Origin: Cytobacillus suaedae
GTDB lineage: Bacteria > Bacillota > Bacilli > Bacillales > Bacillaceae_L
Assembly: GCA_014960805.1 (NCBI GenBank)
Contig: CP063163.1
Coordinates: 2,622,001-2,686,000, forward strand
Length of the DNA stretch: 64,000 nucleotides
Direction of reading: 5' to 3'
The translations under genes and the position numbers were made by a program. Below, piece after piece: positions 1-7,912 of the stretch; the stretch's first letter is position 1, and every line of letters begins with the position of its first letter. The notes under the pieces were generated by a model. It saw only the letters and a program-made list of their open reading frames with translations, made no database searches and was not told the origin of the DNA.

Positions 1-511
1 GATCTACGTCAAAGCTTTCCTTCCAATTTCCACTTAAATCAATTGTGATATCACCAACACCAGCATCCACTTGAAGGTCACTTAATTGTAGTCCCTGTAA
101 ATCAAGGATAGTTTCTGAGGCTCCAGTATTCACTCGCAGGTCCATTGGAATTTCGTCTGTTAATTTAACATCCCATTCATTTTTAAGACTACCCTTTGTT
201 ATATTTCCAAATTTTTTATCTGGTTGGTTAATCGAAATGTGTCCAATGTCTTTTTTCAGCTTGTAGGAAACCTCAGGGTTTAGTTTTTTATCACTTATAA
301 GAACAACTCCCTCAACCCATTCCTCTGTTCCTTCAGATACTTCCATTTTACCTGCACCTAAATTCAACTCGACTTCTAACTCTTTCGCTTTATCTTTTTC
401 AATCGTAAAACCATCTTCTTCTGAATTTAAATTTGTTACAGTAAATACGTTACATGCTGTTAGAAAGCTAAGTGCTCCTGTGATCATTAATAGTACTGCG
501 ATTTTTTTCAT
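1..511 (-). CDS. Partial lipoprotein, toast_rack/DUF4097-like
   Basis: The gene runs off the left edge, leaving about 170 N-terminal residues. It starts with a lysine-containing hydrophobic signal peptide ending in a lipobox (LTAC, Cys20), so the product should be a lipid-anchored exported protein. After the cysteine come repeated short beta-strand-like segments with alternating hydrophobic residues and Asn/Asp/Gly turns (NLGAGKMEV, DAGVGDITIDLSG), a pattern typical of toast_rack and DUF4097 beta-solenoid proteins. A good ribosome binding site (AAGGAGGAA, 517-528) precedes the ATG. The family function is not established. The gene is divergent from the operon that starts at 873. Confidence 0.65.
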   Translation of the reverse strand, partial: MKKIAVLLMITGALSFLTACNVFTVTNLNSEEDGFTIEKDKAKELEVELNLGAGKMEVSEGTEEWVEGVVLISDKKLNPEVSYKLKKDIGHISINQPDKKFGNITKGSLKNEWDVKLTDEIPMDLRVNTGASETILDLQGLQLSDLQVDAGVGDITIDLSGNWKESFDVD

Positions 512-641
512 TTTATAAGTTCCTCCTTAATTTCTATCTGAGTTAATCATAAGGTAAAATCTGGCATGGTTATACTGTCTAGAGAAATATCTTTTTCTAA
601 GACCTAAGACTTATTCCCTATATTTGGATGTAAAATCTTGC

Positions 642-670
642 TTGTATAAATTTCACACACGTGTTATATT
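642..670 (+). promoter_or_regulatory. Predicted sigma-A promoter of leader RNA and DUF294 operon
   Basis: A -35 box TTGTAT (642-647) and a -10 box TATATT (665-670) are separated by 17 bp, the ideal spacing. Transcription would start near 677, giving an untranslated leader of almost 200 nt before the ATG at 873. The call rests on sequence alone. Confidence 0.55.
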
Positions 671-676
671 AATCTA

Positions 677-759
677 GCGATGAGCTGAATTGTGTAAGTC
701 GAAGGACATGCCTTATGGCACGAACGATGTGGCGTTCGGTCCCTCGCCTCAATACGCAA
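677..759 (+). ncRNA. Structured leader RNA, candidate riboswitch
   Basis: Downstream of the promoter the leader can form an outer helix TTGTGTA (about 690) with TACGCAA (753-759), then an internal helix GGAC/GTCC that closes a three-way junction. The junction carries two hairpins, TGCC-TTAT-GGCA and CGAACG-ATGTGG-CGTTCG. The unpaired strands of the internal loop (AGTCGAA and CTCGCCTCAA) are purine- and C-rich. A strong terminator starts at the very next base (760). Helix plus terminator before a coding region is the architecture of a transcriptional riboswitch. The sequence does not match the riboswitch classes whose consensus I could recall (TPP, FMN, purine, lysine, SAM-I, fluoride, M-box, glycine), so the ligand is unknown. 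Confidence 0.5.
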
Positions 760-789
760 AGACGTCTGTTTCTAACAGACGTCTTTTTT
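760..789 (+). terminator. Intrinsic terminator in the leader, possible attenuator
   Basis: A perfect 11-bp stem (AGACGTCTGTT 760-770 with AACAGACGTCT 774-784) and a 3-nt loop are followed by a run of T. It lies between the predicted promoter and the first gene of the operon, so it must be read through, or controlled, for that gene to be expressed. Confidence 0.85.
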
Positions 790-872
790 ATGTTCTCCTA
801 GTCCTAATTCCCCCATATCCCTTTTAATCTACTTTTATCCATGTTACCGTTAATAATAAGGTGGTGGAGTAG

Positions 873-2792
873 ATGAATCATCTAGAATTAAAATCGCTGT
901 TTAAAACATTATATCCCTTCAATTTATTGACTGAGTATGAACTTGATAAATTAATCAATCAATCTTCTAAAAAGACATTTTCCAAAAATGAATATCTCTT
1001 TCATGAAGATGAAAAGGTGGAAGACTTAGACCTTTACTTTTTAGTGAGCGGTCTTGCCAAAAACATTCTTCATCGTCCTACTGGTGACCAAGTGTCACTC
1101 CGATATTACTACCCAGGAGATTTAATGGGACTGATGATTATGGTAACAAGTGGTGAAATGACGTTCTCAGTTCAAATTCTTGAAGATAGTACAGTGATCC
1201 GATTTAACAAGGCTGACTTCTTTGAAGTTATGACCAAAAACAAAGATTTCTCTAAAGTTATGTTTGAAAGCATCGGCGAACGAATGAAAACATTATATGA
1301 TGAGATAAAATACAAGTCCTATAAAGATGAATCAACAAGCAATTTTTTGTTTCGTACAAGAATTAAGACCATTATGGAAAAAGCCAACTTTATTAAACCT
1401 GAAGAGTCGATTAAAACAGCTACTGAAAAAATGTTAGGTTTAGGAGTAAAAGGACTAATTGTTAGTCAAGATGAGCAAACACTAGATGGAATTATAACGC
1501 AGGAAGACCTTTTACGTTTTATTACCAATGGCTCACCCCTCGACAGCAAGGTTCGAGACTATCAAATATCAAACCCAACTTACCTTCTAGAGGATGGTTT
1601 TGCATATGAAGCCGTGTCCTTTTTAAAGGTACATAAAGTAAACTTTATACCAATAACAAACAGTCAAAATGTCGTAAAAGGTACGATTACAAAGGGTTCT
1701 TTTGTTGAAGTACAAAATTCTAGCATTGTCGATTTGACTTACAGCATTATTAAATCTAAATCCTTTGAGGAACTTCACTCCTATTCTCCTGAAGGAAATA
1801 AGATCTTCCAAGGGCATATTGAACATTTACTTGAACAAGATTATTTTGCGTACGAAATTTCTGAGACAATTACAAACCATAATGACCACATCTATAAGCA
1901 AATTATTAAATTAACCGAAGAAGAAATGAGAGAAGAAGGGTACGGACTCCCTCCAGTTACGTATTGCTTCATCGTGATGGGCAGTCAAGGTCGTAAAGAG
2001 CAAGCCTTCCATACAGACCAAGATAACGGAATCATCGTGAGTGATTATAATCATCTCGCCAATCATTCTTCAATCACTACGTACTTTGAGATTTTCACTT
2101 CAAAAATTAATAGACGATTGGCAGTCTGCGGTTTTACAGAATGTACTGGCGGTATTATGGCTAGAGAGAAAAAATGGCGTAAAACTCTACCTGAATGGCA
2201 TGCAGATATTCTCAGTTGGTCAAAAGAAATGGATGCAGAGGAGATCCAAAGCTTTACCATGCTATATGATTTTAGACCAATCTATGGTGACTTTACTCTC
2301 GCCGATGAAGTTAGGACGCTAATTGCTGAAAAGGTAAAAAGGTCATTAAATCTGCAACAACTTTTAATTAGAGATTCGTTAAGATTCCGTATTCCTGTAA
2401 ACCCGCTAGGTAAAATTCATTTTTTAACAAAACAGAAATCGTTCGATTTAAAAAAATCTGGTCTTATGCAAATCGTAAATGCTGTCCGAATTCACTCAAT
2501 GAAATACGGCATTAAAGAGGTTAACACGATAAAAAGACTAAATGAGCTAAAAAAATTACAAGTGTTTCATCCAAGAGATATAGAAAATGCTAAGACTGCT
2601 CTACACCATTTCATTTCTTTAAGGTTAAAGCAAAATCTTACTGAGTTAAAAGATGGATTGCCTACGTCAAATGTTGTTAGTTTAAGTGGACTGTCAAAGG
2701 AAGATAAGGATAAGTTGAAAGAAGCACTGCAGGTTGCAAATCGAATGCAGCAAGCCCAAAAAATCAGTTTGAATAGAAATAGGGTGATTTAG
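873..2792 (+). CDS. cNMP-binding/CBS/DUF294 nucleotidyltransferase-like protein
   Basis: This 639-residue protein has four parts. An N-terminal cyclic-nucleotide-binding fold (about 1-140) is followed by a CBS pair (about 175-285). Next is a DUF294 nucleotidyltransferase-like domain with GSQGRKEQ (370-377) and TDQDNG shortly after, the GlnD-like signature for metal and nucleotide binding. An alpha-helical DUF294 C-terminal domain (about 460-615) completes it. Family knowledge: such proteins are predicted signal-transduction nucleotidyltransferases often found near acetate/solute:Na+ symporters and a DnaQ-like exonuclease; no symporter is present here. AGGTGGTGG precedes the ATG. It forms an operon with the next gene, one base apart, and is expressed behind the leader RNA at 677-789. 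The substrate is unknown. Confidence 0.85.
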   Translation: MNHLELKSLFKTLYPFNLLTEYELDKLINQSSKKTFSKNEYLFHEDEKVEDLDLYFLVSGLAKNILHRPTGDQVSLRYYYPGDLMGLMIMVTSGEMTFSVQILEDSTVIRFNKADFFEVMTKNKDFSKVMFESIGERMKTLYDEIKYKSYKDESTSNFLFRTRIKTIMEKANFIKPEESIKTATEKMLGLGVKGLIVSQDEQTLDGIITQEDLLRFITNGSPLDSKVRDYQISNPTYLLEDGFAYEAVSFLKVHKVNFIPITNSQNVVKGTITKGSFVEVQNSSIVDLTYSIIKSKSFEELHSYSPEGNKIFQGHIEHLLEQDYFAYEISETITNHNDHIYKQIIKLTEEEMREEGYGLPPVTYCFIVMGSQGRKEQAFHTDQDNGIIVSDYNHLANHSSITTYFEIFTSKINRRLAVCGFTECTGGIMAREKKWRKTLPEWHADILSWSKEMDAEEIQSFTMLYDFRPIYGDFTLADEVRTLIAEKVKRSLNLQQLLIRDSLRFRIPVNPLGKIHFLTKQKSFDLKKSGLMQIVNAVRIHSMKYGIKEVNTIKRLNELKKLQVFHPRDIENAKTALHHFISLRLKQNLTELKDGLPTSNVVSLSGLSKEDKDKLKEALQVANRMQQAQKISLNRNRVI

Positions 2793-2793
2793 C

Positions 2794-3498
2794 TTGCCTG
2801 TCGATTTTCAAATTATCGAATACTATTTATATAAACAATTTATCCAAAAATATAAACTGAATCAGGCAATGCTTCATCCTTCCTACTCAAGCTTAAACCA
2901 AGCATTAGAAAGCTATCGACAGCCAGTTATGGATCAAGATAACTTCATTACAAATGAATTTACAGTATTTGACCTTGAGACAACGGGTTTCTTTCCTGAT
3001 TTAGGTGATGAAATCCTTTCGATTGGTGCTGTAAAAATAAAGGAAGGTCTTGTTCAATTCGACGAAACCTTTTATAAAGTCGTAAAGCCCATTCATACAG
3101 TATCAAAAGCTACAAAAAAACTGACAGGTTTAACAACAGAAGACCTAAAAAGAGGTACTCCACTTCCTGATGCTATTCAAGAGTTTTTAGCATTTAGTGA
3201 AGGATCCATTCTAGTAGCCCATCCCGCAAGCTTTGATATTAGCTTCTTAAGAAAGGTACTCCATAAATGGGAGTTACCTCCTATTGAAACTGTTTATGTT
3301 GATTCTTTCCTAGTAGCTAATTCACTTTATCCGGAAGAAAAAAACTTCCTTGATCAATTAGTAAGAAGATTTAATATACCTAAGCGACTTCGACATCATG
3401 CCCTTTACGATGCAATTATGACTGCAGAAATTTTTATACAACTACTAAAGGACATAGAACACGAAAAGATTGCCCAATTTTTGCAATCTACTTCATAA
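2794..3498 (+). CDS. DnaQ-like 3'-5' exonuclease (DEDDh)
   Basis: The protein has 234 residues and starts at TTG, with AGGGTGA 6 nt upstream inside the end of the previous gene. The exonuclease core shows ExoI FDLETTG (catalytic Asp60, Glu62), ExoII AHPASFD and ExoIII HHALYDA (His202, Asp206), the complete DEDDh set, so it should be an active 3'-5' exonuclease of the DNA polymerase III epsilon type. The first 50 residues are a family-specific extension. One base separates it from the DUF294 gene, implying translational coupling. It is not the PolC subunit; the physiological substrate is unknown. Confidence 0.85.
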   Translation: MPVDFQIIEYYLYKQFIQKYKLNQAMLHPSYSSLNQALESYRQPVMDQDNFITNEFTVFDLETTGFFPDLGDEILSIGAVKIKEGLVQFDETFYKVVKPIHTVSKATKKLTGLTTEDLKRGTPLPDAIQEFLAFSEGSILVAHPASFDISFLRKVLHKWELPPIETVYVDSFLVANSLYPEEKNFLDQLVRRFNIPKRLRHHALYDAIMTAEIFIQLLKDIEHEKIAQFLQSTS

Positions 3499-3501
3499 AA
3501 T

Positions 3502-3523
3502 AAGGGGACTCCCCCTTTTTTTT
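3502..3523 (+). terminator. Intrinsic terminator of the DUF294-exonuclease operon
   Basis: AAGGGG and CCCCTT form a short GC-rich stem around ACT, followed by eight T. It lies just after the exonuclease stop. Confidence 0.8.
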
Positions 3524-3529
3524 ATGCCT

Positions 3530-3793
3530 TTAACACCAGTACGAACTACCGTCATCATTTCTTTTCAGAAATTTATAGTCGATTAAATCTCTTCTCAGTG
3601 TAACAAAATCATCGTAAACACTTCTTAGAATCTGATTAATCTCCTTCTCTGTATACTCTAGATCCTCTATAAAATACTGTTTATGAATGTACTTCAGTAT
3701 AATTAGTTTTTTCTTTTCCTTTTTAGGTAGCAACGATAATCTCTCATCATTTTTAAAATAGGTTGTAATAATTTTTTCTTCTTCATTAATCAT
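3530..3793 (-). CDS. DUF2087-domain protein
   Basis: This 87-residue protein matches the DUF2087 pattern: basic KKEKKK stretch, YTEKEINQIL, DDFVTLRRDLIDYKFLKR and the final DGSSYW. In family members this domain usually follows a helix-turn-helix of the ArsR type; here it is alone. An upstream in-frame ATG at 3808 contains the GGAGG site (3802-3806) itself, so the ATG at 3793, 8 nt after GGAGG, is the likely start. A long palindrome lies directly upstream (3811-3846). Confidence 0.75.
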   Translation of the reverse strand: MINEEEKIITTYFKNDERLSLLPKKEKKKLIILKYIHKQYFIEDLEYTEKEINQILRSVYDDFVTLRRDLIDYKFLKRNDDGSSYWC

Positions 3794-3810
3794 ATTTATA
3801 ACCTCCACAT

Positions 3811-3846
3811 AATTAGATTATTATCTAATTAGATAGTAATCTAATT
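3811..3846. promoter_or_regulatory. 36-bp palindrome, candidate operator
   Basis: Two arms of 18 bp (each starting AATTAGATTA when read inward) form an inverted repeat with a single mismatched pair, centred between 3828 and 3829. It lies immediately upstream of the ribosome binding site of the DUF2087 gene, where a promoter would be, and is built of repeated TAGATTA/TAATCTA motifs. It has no T tract and therefore resembles an operator more than a terminator. Confidence 0.55.
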
Positions 3847-3865
3847 CAAGGTGATTAGTCAATAA

Positions 3866-3899
3866 AAAAATCCAACCCTATTTTATGAGTTGGATTTTT
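3866..3899 (-). terminator. Intrinsic terminator of the LysM-CAP gene
   Basis: An 11-bp stem, AAAAATCCAAC (3866-3876) with GTTGGATTTTT (3889-3899), lies just past the stop of the minus-strand gene at 3906. It can work in either direction. Confidence 0.8.
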
Positions 3900-3905
3900 G
3901 TGTCT

Positions 3906-4526
3906 TTAATTTGCTTTGATAAACATTTGTACCCAAGCACCGTGGTAAAAACCAACACCAATTGTATCGTACTCAGGCTTTAAGATATTAGCTCTGTGTC
4001 CTGGTGAGTTCATCCACGCATTCATAACCTCTTGTGGTGTTTTTTGACCCTTAGCGATATTTTCACCTGCTGCTTGATAGCTGATACCGAATGTTTTTAG
4101 CATTTGAAATGGTGATCCATAGTTTGGACTTGTGTGAGAAAAGTAATTAGAGTTAATGAGATCCTCTGCTTTCTTTTGTGCAACATTCTTCACGTCAGCT
4201 CTGTGTTGAAGTGGTTTTAGTCCATGCTTTGCTCTTTCTTGATTGACTAACGTTGCTACTTGATTTTCAAAAGTACTAGGGCTAGATGCAGTAGCTTTTA
4301 AACGAATAATCTCCCCTACATGCATATTTCTAGGCTCTACATTTGGGTTAAGCTCCATTAATTTTTTGTAATCAAGACCATACCTTTGCGCAATAAACCA
4401 AAATGAATCACCTTTTGAAACCTTGTAAAACTCAAATGGTGGTTCTTTAAACATCGTAATTGCACCAGTAAAGGCTGGAAGTGAAAAAGATAAAATGATA
4501 GTTGCAATTAGAATTCTTCTTAACAT
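3906..4526 (-). CDS. Secreted LysM-CAP (SCP) domain protein, YkwD-like
   Basis: A signal peptide or membrane anchor occupies residues 1-22. One LysM motif follows (about 34-78: YKVSKGDSFWFIAQRYGLD...LNPNVEPRNMHVGEIIRL). The rest is a CAP domain with the hallmark sequences NQERAKHGLKPL, YFSHTSPNYG, GENIAKG and WMNSPGHRANIL. LysM should hold it on peptidoglycan or the spore surface; bacterial CAP domains have no single established reaction. The ATG at 4532 is only 1 nt from GGAGG, so the ATG at 4526 (7 nt) is preferred. It is monocistronic with its own terminator. Confidence 0.85.
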   Translation of the reverse strand: MLRRILIATIILSFSLPAFTGAITMFKEPPFEFYKVSKGDSFWFIAQRYGLDYKKLMELNPNVEPRNMHVGEIIRLKATASSPSTFENQVATLVNQERAKHGLKPLQHRADVKNVAQKKAEDLINSNYFSHTSPNYGSPFQMLKTFGISYQAAGENIAKGQKTPQEVMNAWMNSPGHRANILKPEYDTIGVGFYHGAWVQMFIKAN

Positions 4527-4623
4527 TTTCATTCCTCCAATGAATAGATTGCTTTAGCACTTCCATAGTTTGTCTTTATTTAAAAGTATCATGTATTTAT
4601 TTTTTAGCTTTTTGAATTTGGGT

Positions 4624-4657
4624 ATAAAAAAAGTGAGTGGACTTTTTCCACTCACTT
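4624..4657 (-). terminator. Intrinsic terminator of a decayed minus-strand gene
   Basis: AAGTGAGTGGA (4631-4641) pairs with TCCACTCACTT (4647-4657). On the minus strand the hairpin is followed by seven T. It sits just past the broken gene at 4661-4892. Confidence 0.75.
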
Positions 4658-4660
4658 CAC

Positions 4661-4892
4661 TTATTCAATTACATTATTATTTTTATCGAACATTGTAAAT
4701 TCTGCAGGAAAAGGCTGATCAAATTTCTTTGGCAATTTATGATTGTTGAGTTTCGTCTCTGTTTAACCAATCTTTCAAACTAAATTACACAGATTCATCC
4801 CTATTTGGAATGTTATAATTATTGGTATAATACACCCAATGTCCTATTCCAATCATCAATAATAACGTAGTAATGTAGACATTTTTTTTCAT
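4661..4892 (-). pseudogene. Broken small membrane-anchored protein
   Basis: An ATG at 4892, with GGGAGA upstream, opens a frame encoding a hydrophobic N-terminus (ITTLLLMIGIGHWVYYTNNY). It hits an in-frame TAA after about 35 codons. Read-through continues as FSLKDWLNRDET, and a frame change then gives a plausible C-terminus (KLPKKFDQPFPAEFTMFDK) that stops at 4661, right before a terminator. Ribosome site, anchor, C-terminal tail and terminator survive while the frame is broken twice, so this looks like a recently inactivated gene of about 75 codons. Function unknown. Confidence 0.55.
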
Positions 4893-4915
4893 TAATCATA
4901 ATCATCTCCCAAAAT

Positions 4916-5482
4916 TTAAACCCTTAGCGAACCTCGGAATCCCCTTGCAGCATAGTAAGAATCTGCCCCATTATGATACATAAAGACAGTGTCGTAGCGA
5001 CGATCACAAAAGATGGCCCCTCCAAGTTTTCTAATAGCAGCAGGGGTTTGTACCCAGCTCGATGTTTTCATATCAAATTCATCAAGTTTCTGTAGCTCAC
5101 GGTATCGTTCCTCAGTTAAGAGTTCGATGCCCATTTCAGTTGCCATATCAATAACGCTATTTTCAGGTTTGTGTTTTTTCCTTGATTCGAGTGCTTCACG
5201 GTCGTAACAAACACTTCTACGGCCTTTAGGACTTTCAACTGAACAATCATAAAATATGTATTCGCCTGTCTCGTTATCATGTCCGACAACATCCGGTTCC
5301 CCTCCGGTTTCTTCCATTGCGTTGAGTGACCATAGTTTTTCTAGATTATCCTCAAGTCTCGCTTGTACTTTAGCCCATTCAAGACCTGCATGACGGTTCA
5401 TGTTCTTCTCGAAACGGACTTTCAATGTATTAAGTAGTTCTTCACATTGTTCTATAGACAACTCATTAATTTTATTCGTCAT
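4916..5482 (-). CDS. DUF4256 family protein
   Basis: The product has 188 residues. Sequences such as GEPDVVGHDNETGEYIFYD, SPKGRRSVCYDREALESR and the terminal YYAARGFRGSLRV match the strongly conserved DUF4256 family of Bacillaceae and related bacteria. It is cytoplasmic with no signal peptide, and its function is unknown. The ATG at 5482 sits 8 nt from AAGGATG; a TTG two codons upstream is less well placed. It stands alone, codirectional with its neighbours. Confidence 0.85.
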   Translation of the reverse strand: MTNKINELSIEQCEELLNTLKVRFEKNMNRHAGLEWAKVQARLEDNLEKLWSLNAMEETGGEPDVVGHDNETGEYIFYDCSVESPKGRRSVCYDREALESRKKHKPENSVIDMATEMGIELLTEERYRELQKLDEFDMKTSSWVQTPAAIRKLGGAIFCDRRYDTVFMYHNGADSYYAARGFRGSLRV

Positions 5483-5543
5483 AATCAATTCATCCTTTTT
5501 CCTAATTATTTTTTACTACAAGTGTCCAAAGTTGATTCTATTC

Positions 5544-6386
5544 TCAACCTTGATTCAACCAACTTTTAATTTCCTCTTCAAACCCTTGCTCTTTCCATGA
5601 GATTATGGCATCCCTCTCACCCTTCATTCGTATTAAGTCTTGAAAGAGCATATCGCCTAGAAAATAAGCCAGTCTACTGTATCCAAATCGGTTGCCTCCA
5701 TTTATTGAAAACCACTCACGAAACAATGTTTGTAGGTTCTCAACAGTTAGGTCTTTAACAAATGCCTTCTTAATCTTCTCTTTATTAGATTCGCAAAATG
5801 CAAGCCAGTCCTCCCCCTCGTCGTTAAACGAAAAATAAATGGATGGCCGAAGATTAGTGGCTATCATTCTTGAGAAGTGCGTAGCTACGCCTTCTTGATA
5901 TAGCCAGATCAGAGGACTGGTCCATTGAACTTGTTTCCAATCAGTTCTAGCCTTATTTGATAATATGTTGTGTGCCGCATGGCCAAATTCATGTGCAACA
6001 ATGGTTCTTAAATGATCCGTTTCAGAGGACAACTTTTCTAATGCAAATGTTATGTTAGGAATGATTTGTCTGTGGCTATAGGCATTAGAACCAAAGCCGC
6101 CAACGATTAAATTTACCTCTATTGGATATGAAACCTGATAAATTCTGTTATATTCATCAGCTATTTCTCTTATAATAGGTACGATATTCTCATGAACTTT
6201 TTTGATAGTCGGAAAAGCTTGAGAATACTTTGTGATTGATTGATGGTGCCTCTCTTCAGTGTCTTTACAGTGATAGGCAAAGTATTCTTTAAATATTTCT
6301 GGATATTCATTATAATAATCCCTGAGAAAAGTCAATGAAGGCTGGTAGTTGTGTATAAAAAAAGGAATAGTATCGATTATCTTCAT
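5544..6386 (-). CDS. Putative zinc metallopeptidase (HExxH...E)
   Basis: This 280-residue protein carries AHEFGHAAHN (His132, Glu133, His136) and, 28 residues on, WLYQEGVATH with Glu165. That is the gluzincin arrangement in which two His and a distal Glu bind zinc. No signal peptide or membrane segment is visible, so it should act in the cytoplasm. It resembles the DUF2268/DUF5700 type of predicted Zn-proteases; the exact family is uncertain and the substrate unknown. The histidine phosphatase gene lies 17 bp upstream in the same direction, probably in one operon. Confidence 0.7.
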   Translation of the reverse strand: MKIIDTIPFFIHNYQPSLTFLRDYYNEYPEIFKEYFAYHCKDTEERHHQSITKYSQAFPTIKKVHENIVPIIREIADEYNRIYQVSYPIEVNLIVGGFGSNAYSHRQIIPNITFALEKLSSETDHLRTIVAHEFGHAAHNILSNKARTDWKQVQWTSPLIWLYQEGVATHFSRMIATNLRPSIYFSFNDEGEDWLAFCESNKEKIKKAFVKDLTVENLQTLFREWFSINGGNRFGYSRLAYFLGDMLFQDLIRMKGERDAIISWKEQGFEEEIKSWLNQG

Positions 6387-6403
6387 GTGAATGCTCCTTT
6401 TTT

Positions 6404-6937
6404 CTATGTAAGACTAAATTTAAATGTTTTAAAATCACCAGTCTCCGATGAGAATTTCAACAAGTTTCCATCCTTTGGCAACCCTTCAAAATATGCACCA
6501 ATACAACCTGTTGTACATCTATGACCAGATATAAGAATATTTAGTTCTTGCTTTCCGAATCGGTGTTCAAGCTCTTTCATAAAGCTAAACACTCTATTAA
6601 CAAACGTACTCGGTTCTTCAACCCCTTTATAGAAAGAAGAATCAGGTAATTGTCCAGCCATCCTTACCTCGCTAATATATATTCTATCAGCTTCACCCAG
6701 ATCAAAGACATCTAATCTATCATCTATAATAGCATGTACCCCTGTAACAATTTCTGCTGATTGTACCGCTCTTTCTTGCGGGGAAGAAAATACAAAATCA
6801 AACTTGATGTTCTGTAATTTATCTCTTAAGTCCTTAGCTTGGCCTATCCCGAAATCGTTTAATGGTAACCCCATTCTCCCTTGCATTTTACGTTCTTTAT
6901 TCAAGTCTGTTTGTCCATGTCTAATGACATAAATCAT
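6404..6937 (-). CDS. Histidine phosphatase family protein
   Basis: The N-terminal IRHGQTDLNKE (RHG at residues 6-8 of the chosen start) is the catalytic motif of the phosphoglycerate mutase/acid phosphatase superfamily. SSPQERAVQSAE carries the second phosphate-pocket Arg, and ISGHRCTTG supplies the second catalytic His. At 177 residues it is the size of small broad-specificity phosphatases. The preceding ATG at 6943 abuts the GGGGGG ribosome site, so 6937 is preferred. It is likely cotranscribed with the peptidase gene downstream. Substrate unknown. Confidence 0.8.
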   Translation of the reverse strand: MIYVIRHGQTDLNKERKMQGRMGLPLNDFGIGQAKDLRDKLQNIKFDFVFSSPQERAVQSAEIVTGVHAIIDDRLDVFDLGEADRIYISEVRMAGQLPDSSFYKGVEEPSTFVNRVFSFMKELEHRFGKQELNILISGHRCTTGCIGAYFEGLPKDGNLLKFSSETGDFKTFKFSLT

Positions 6938-6996
6938 GTGCATCCCCCCTATTTAACAAAACGTCACACTAGCATAACTTTAAACAACATAACTTG

Positions 6997-7446
6997 TTAC
7001 TCTATATAGTCAAATACATTCATATCAACTTCATCAATATATCCTAGTTTTTCCTTAAGGTCCCACAGTTTTACTTCAGATACCTCGTCATTTTTTTGAA
7101 AGGGTTGGAGTGCTTTAATCGTTGAGAAATAAACAGGGTTATATTTCACTTTACCAGTGGATACATTCTTCACTTTTAATAATCCTTTAAATTTTAAATC
7201 GGTAACAAATTGACCTGTTTCCTCATAGAGTTCTCTAATCGCACAATCTTTTGAGGTCTCATTGGCTTCTCTTTTCCCTGCTGGTAATTCCCATTGATTT
7301 CTCCAGGTGTTATAGCACATAAGATATTTGCCAGAACATTTTAATACAGCGTATGATCCTGATATGGGTTCGTAGTTGTATATTTGTTCTTCACTTTCAA
7401 AAATAAAATCAATAAATACAAATCCATTATTCTTAGCAATATTCAA
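6997..7446 (-). CDS. Nudix hydrolase
   Basis: A 149-residue protein with a complete Nudix box: Gly, then Glu six residues on, then RELYEETGQ (GKREANE...RELYEETGQ). It should hydrolyse a nucleoside diphosphate linked to some moiety, with Mg2+ bound by the REXXEE glutamates. Nothing identifies the substrate. It is the first of three Nudix genes within 8 kb, all on the minus strand. The ATG is preceded by GGAGGAA. Confidence 0.85.
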   Translation of the reverse strand: MNIAKNNGFVFIDFIFESEEQIYNYEPISGSYAVLKCSGKYLMCYNTWRNQWELPAGKREANETSKDCAIRELYEETGQFVTDLKFKGLLKVKNVSTGKVKYNPVYFSTIKALQPFQKNDEVSEVKLWDLKEKLGYIDEVDMNVFDYIE

Positions 7447-7492
7447 ACAAATTCCTCCAAAGAATTCACTAGCTTCAGAATCTAAAGAAGAA

Positions 7493-7639
7493 TTAGCGCT
7501 TCTTATTATTCTCTATTAATACTTCGCGTAATTTTTTAATCTCTTCTGTCTGGTCCAAGATATTATTATTCACCTTTCTTAAAGCGTCAAATATCGCAAA
7601 AATACCCGAAAATATTAAAATACCAAATAGTATAATCAT
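7493..7639 (-). CDS. Small membrane protein, 48 aa
   Basis: An ATG at 7639 with AGGGTAGGTG upstream encodes one transmembrane helix (IILFGILIFSGIFAIFDAL) followed by a charged coiled-coil-like tail (ILDQTEEIKKLREVLIENN). The layout resembles many Bacillus small membrane proteins of unknown role. It is 30 bp after another short membrane gene, suggesting a run of small genes. Function not recognised. Confidence 0.6.
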   Translation of the reverse strand: MIILFGILIFSGIFAIFDALRKVNNNILDQTEEIKKLREVLIENNKKR

Positions 7640-7669
7640 TTTACACCTACCCTGATTTTTTCCTCAAAA

Positions 7670-7837
7670 CTATATCTTTGAATTCCACCTGAAAAATTTC
7701 ATAGTAAATATGATGATAATGAAAATAACTATAACCTCCAAAAATCTGTACCATATAAATTCTCCTGTTAGTAACCAGTACAAAACTAGAGCTGTAAAGC
7801 AGCCGATAATGAACTTTATCAGTTCCTTTATCTTCAA
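7670..7837 (-). CDS. Small two-helix membrane protein, 55 aa, TTG start
   Basis: A TTG at 7837 preceded by AAGGAGAGG encodes KIKELIKFIIGCFTALVLYW, a short polar stretch, then a second helix (FLEVIVIFIIIIFTMKFF) and the basic end RWNSKI. A longer overlapping open frame (7647-7886) lacks helices and a ribosome site, so this frame is taken as the real gene. Function unknown. Confidence 0.55.
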   Translation of the reverse strand: MKIKELIKFIIGCFTALVLYWLLTGEFIWYRFLEVIVIFIIIIFTMKFFRWNSKI

Positions 7838-7912
7838 AGAAGATCCTCTCCTTGGATGACGAAATATAAATCAATACAAACACCATTTCCTATTCTCATA
7901 GACCAATGTTTA

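Noticed and set aside
7647-7886. 79-codon minus-strand frame
   Set aside because: It overlaps the better supported TTG-started two-helix gene at 7670-7837 and has no ribosome site.
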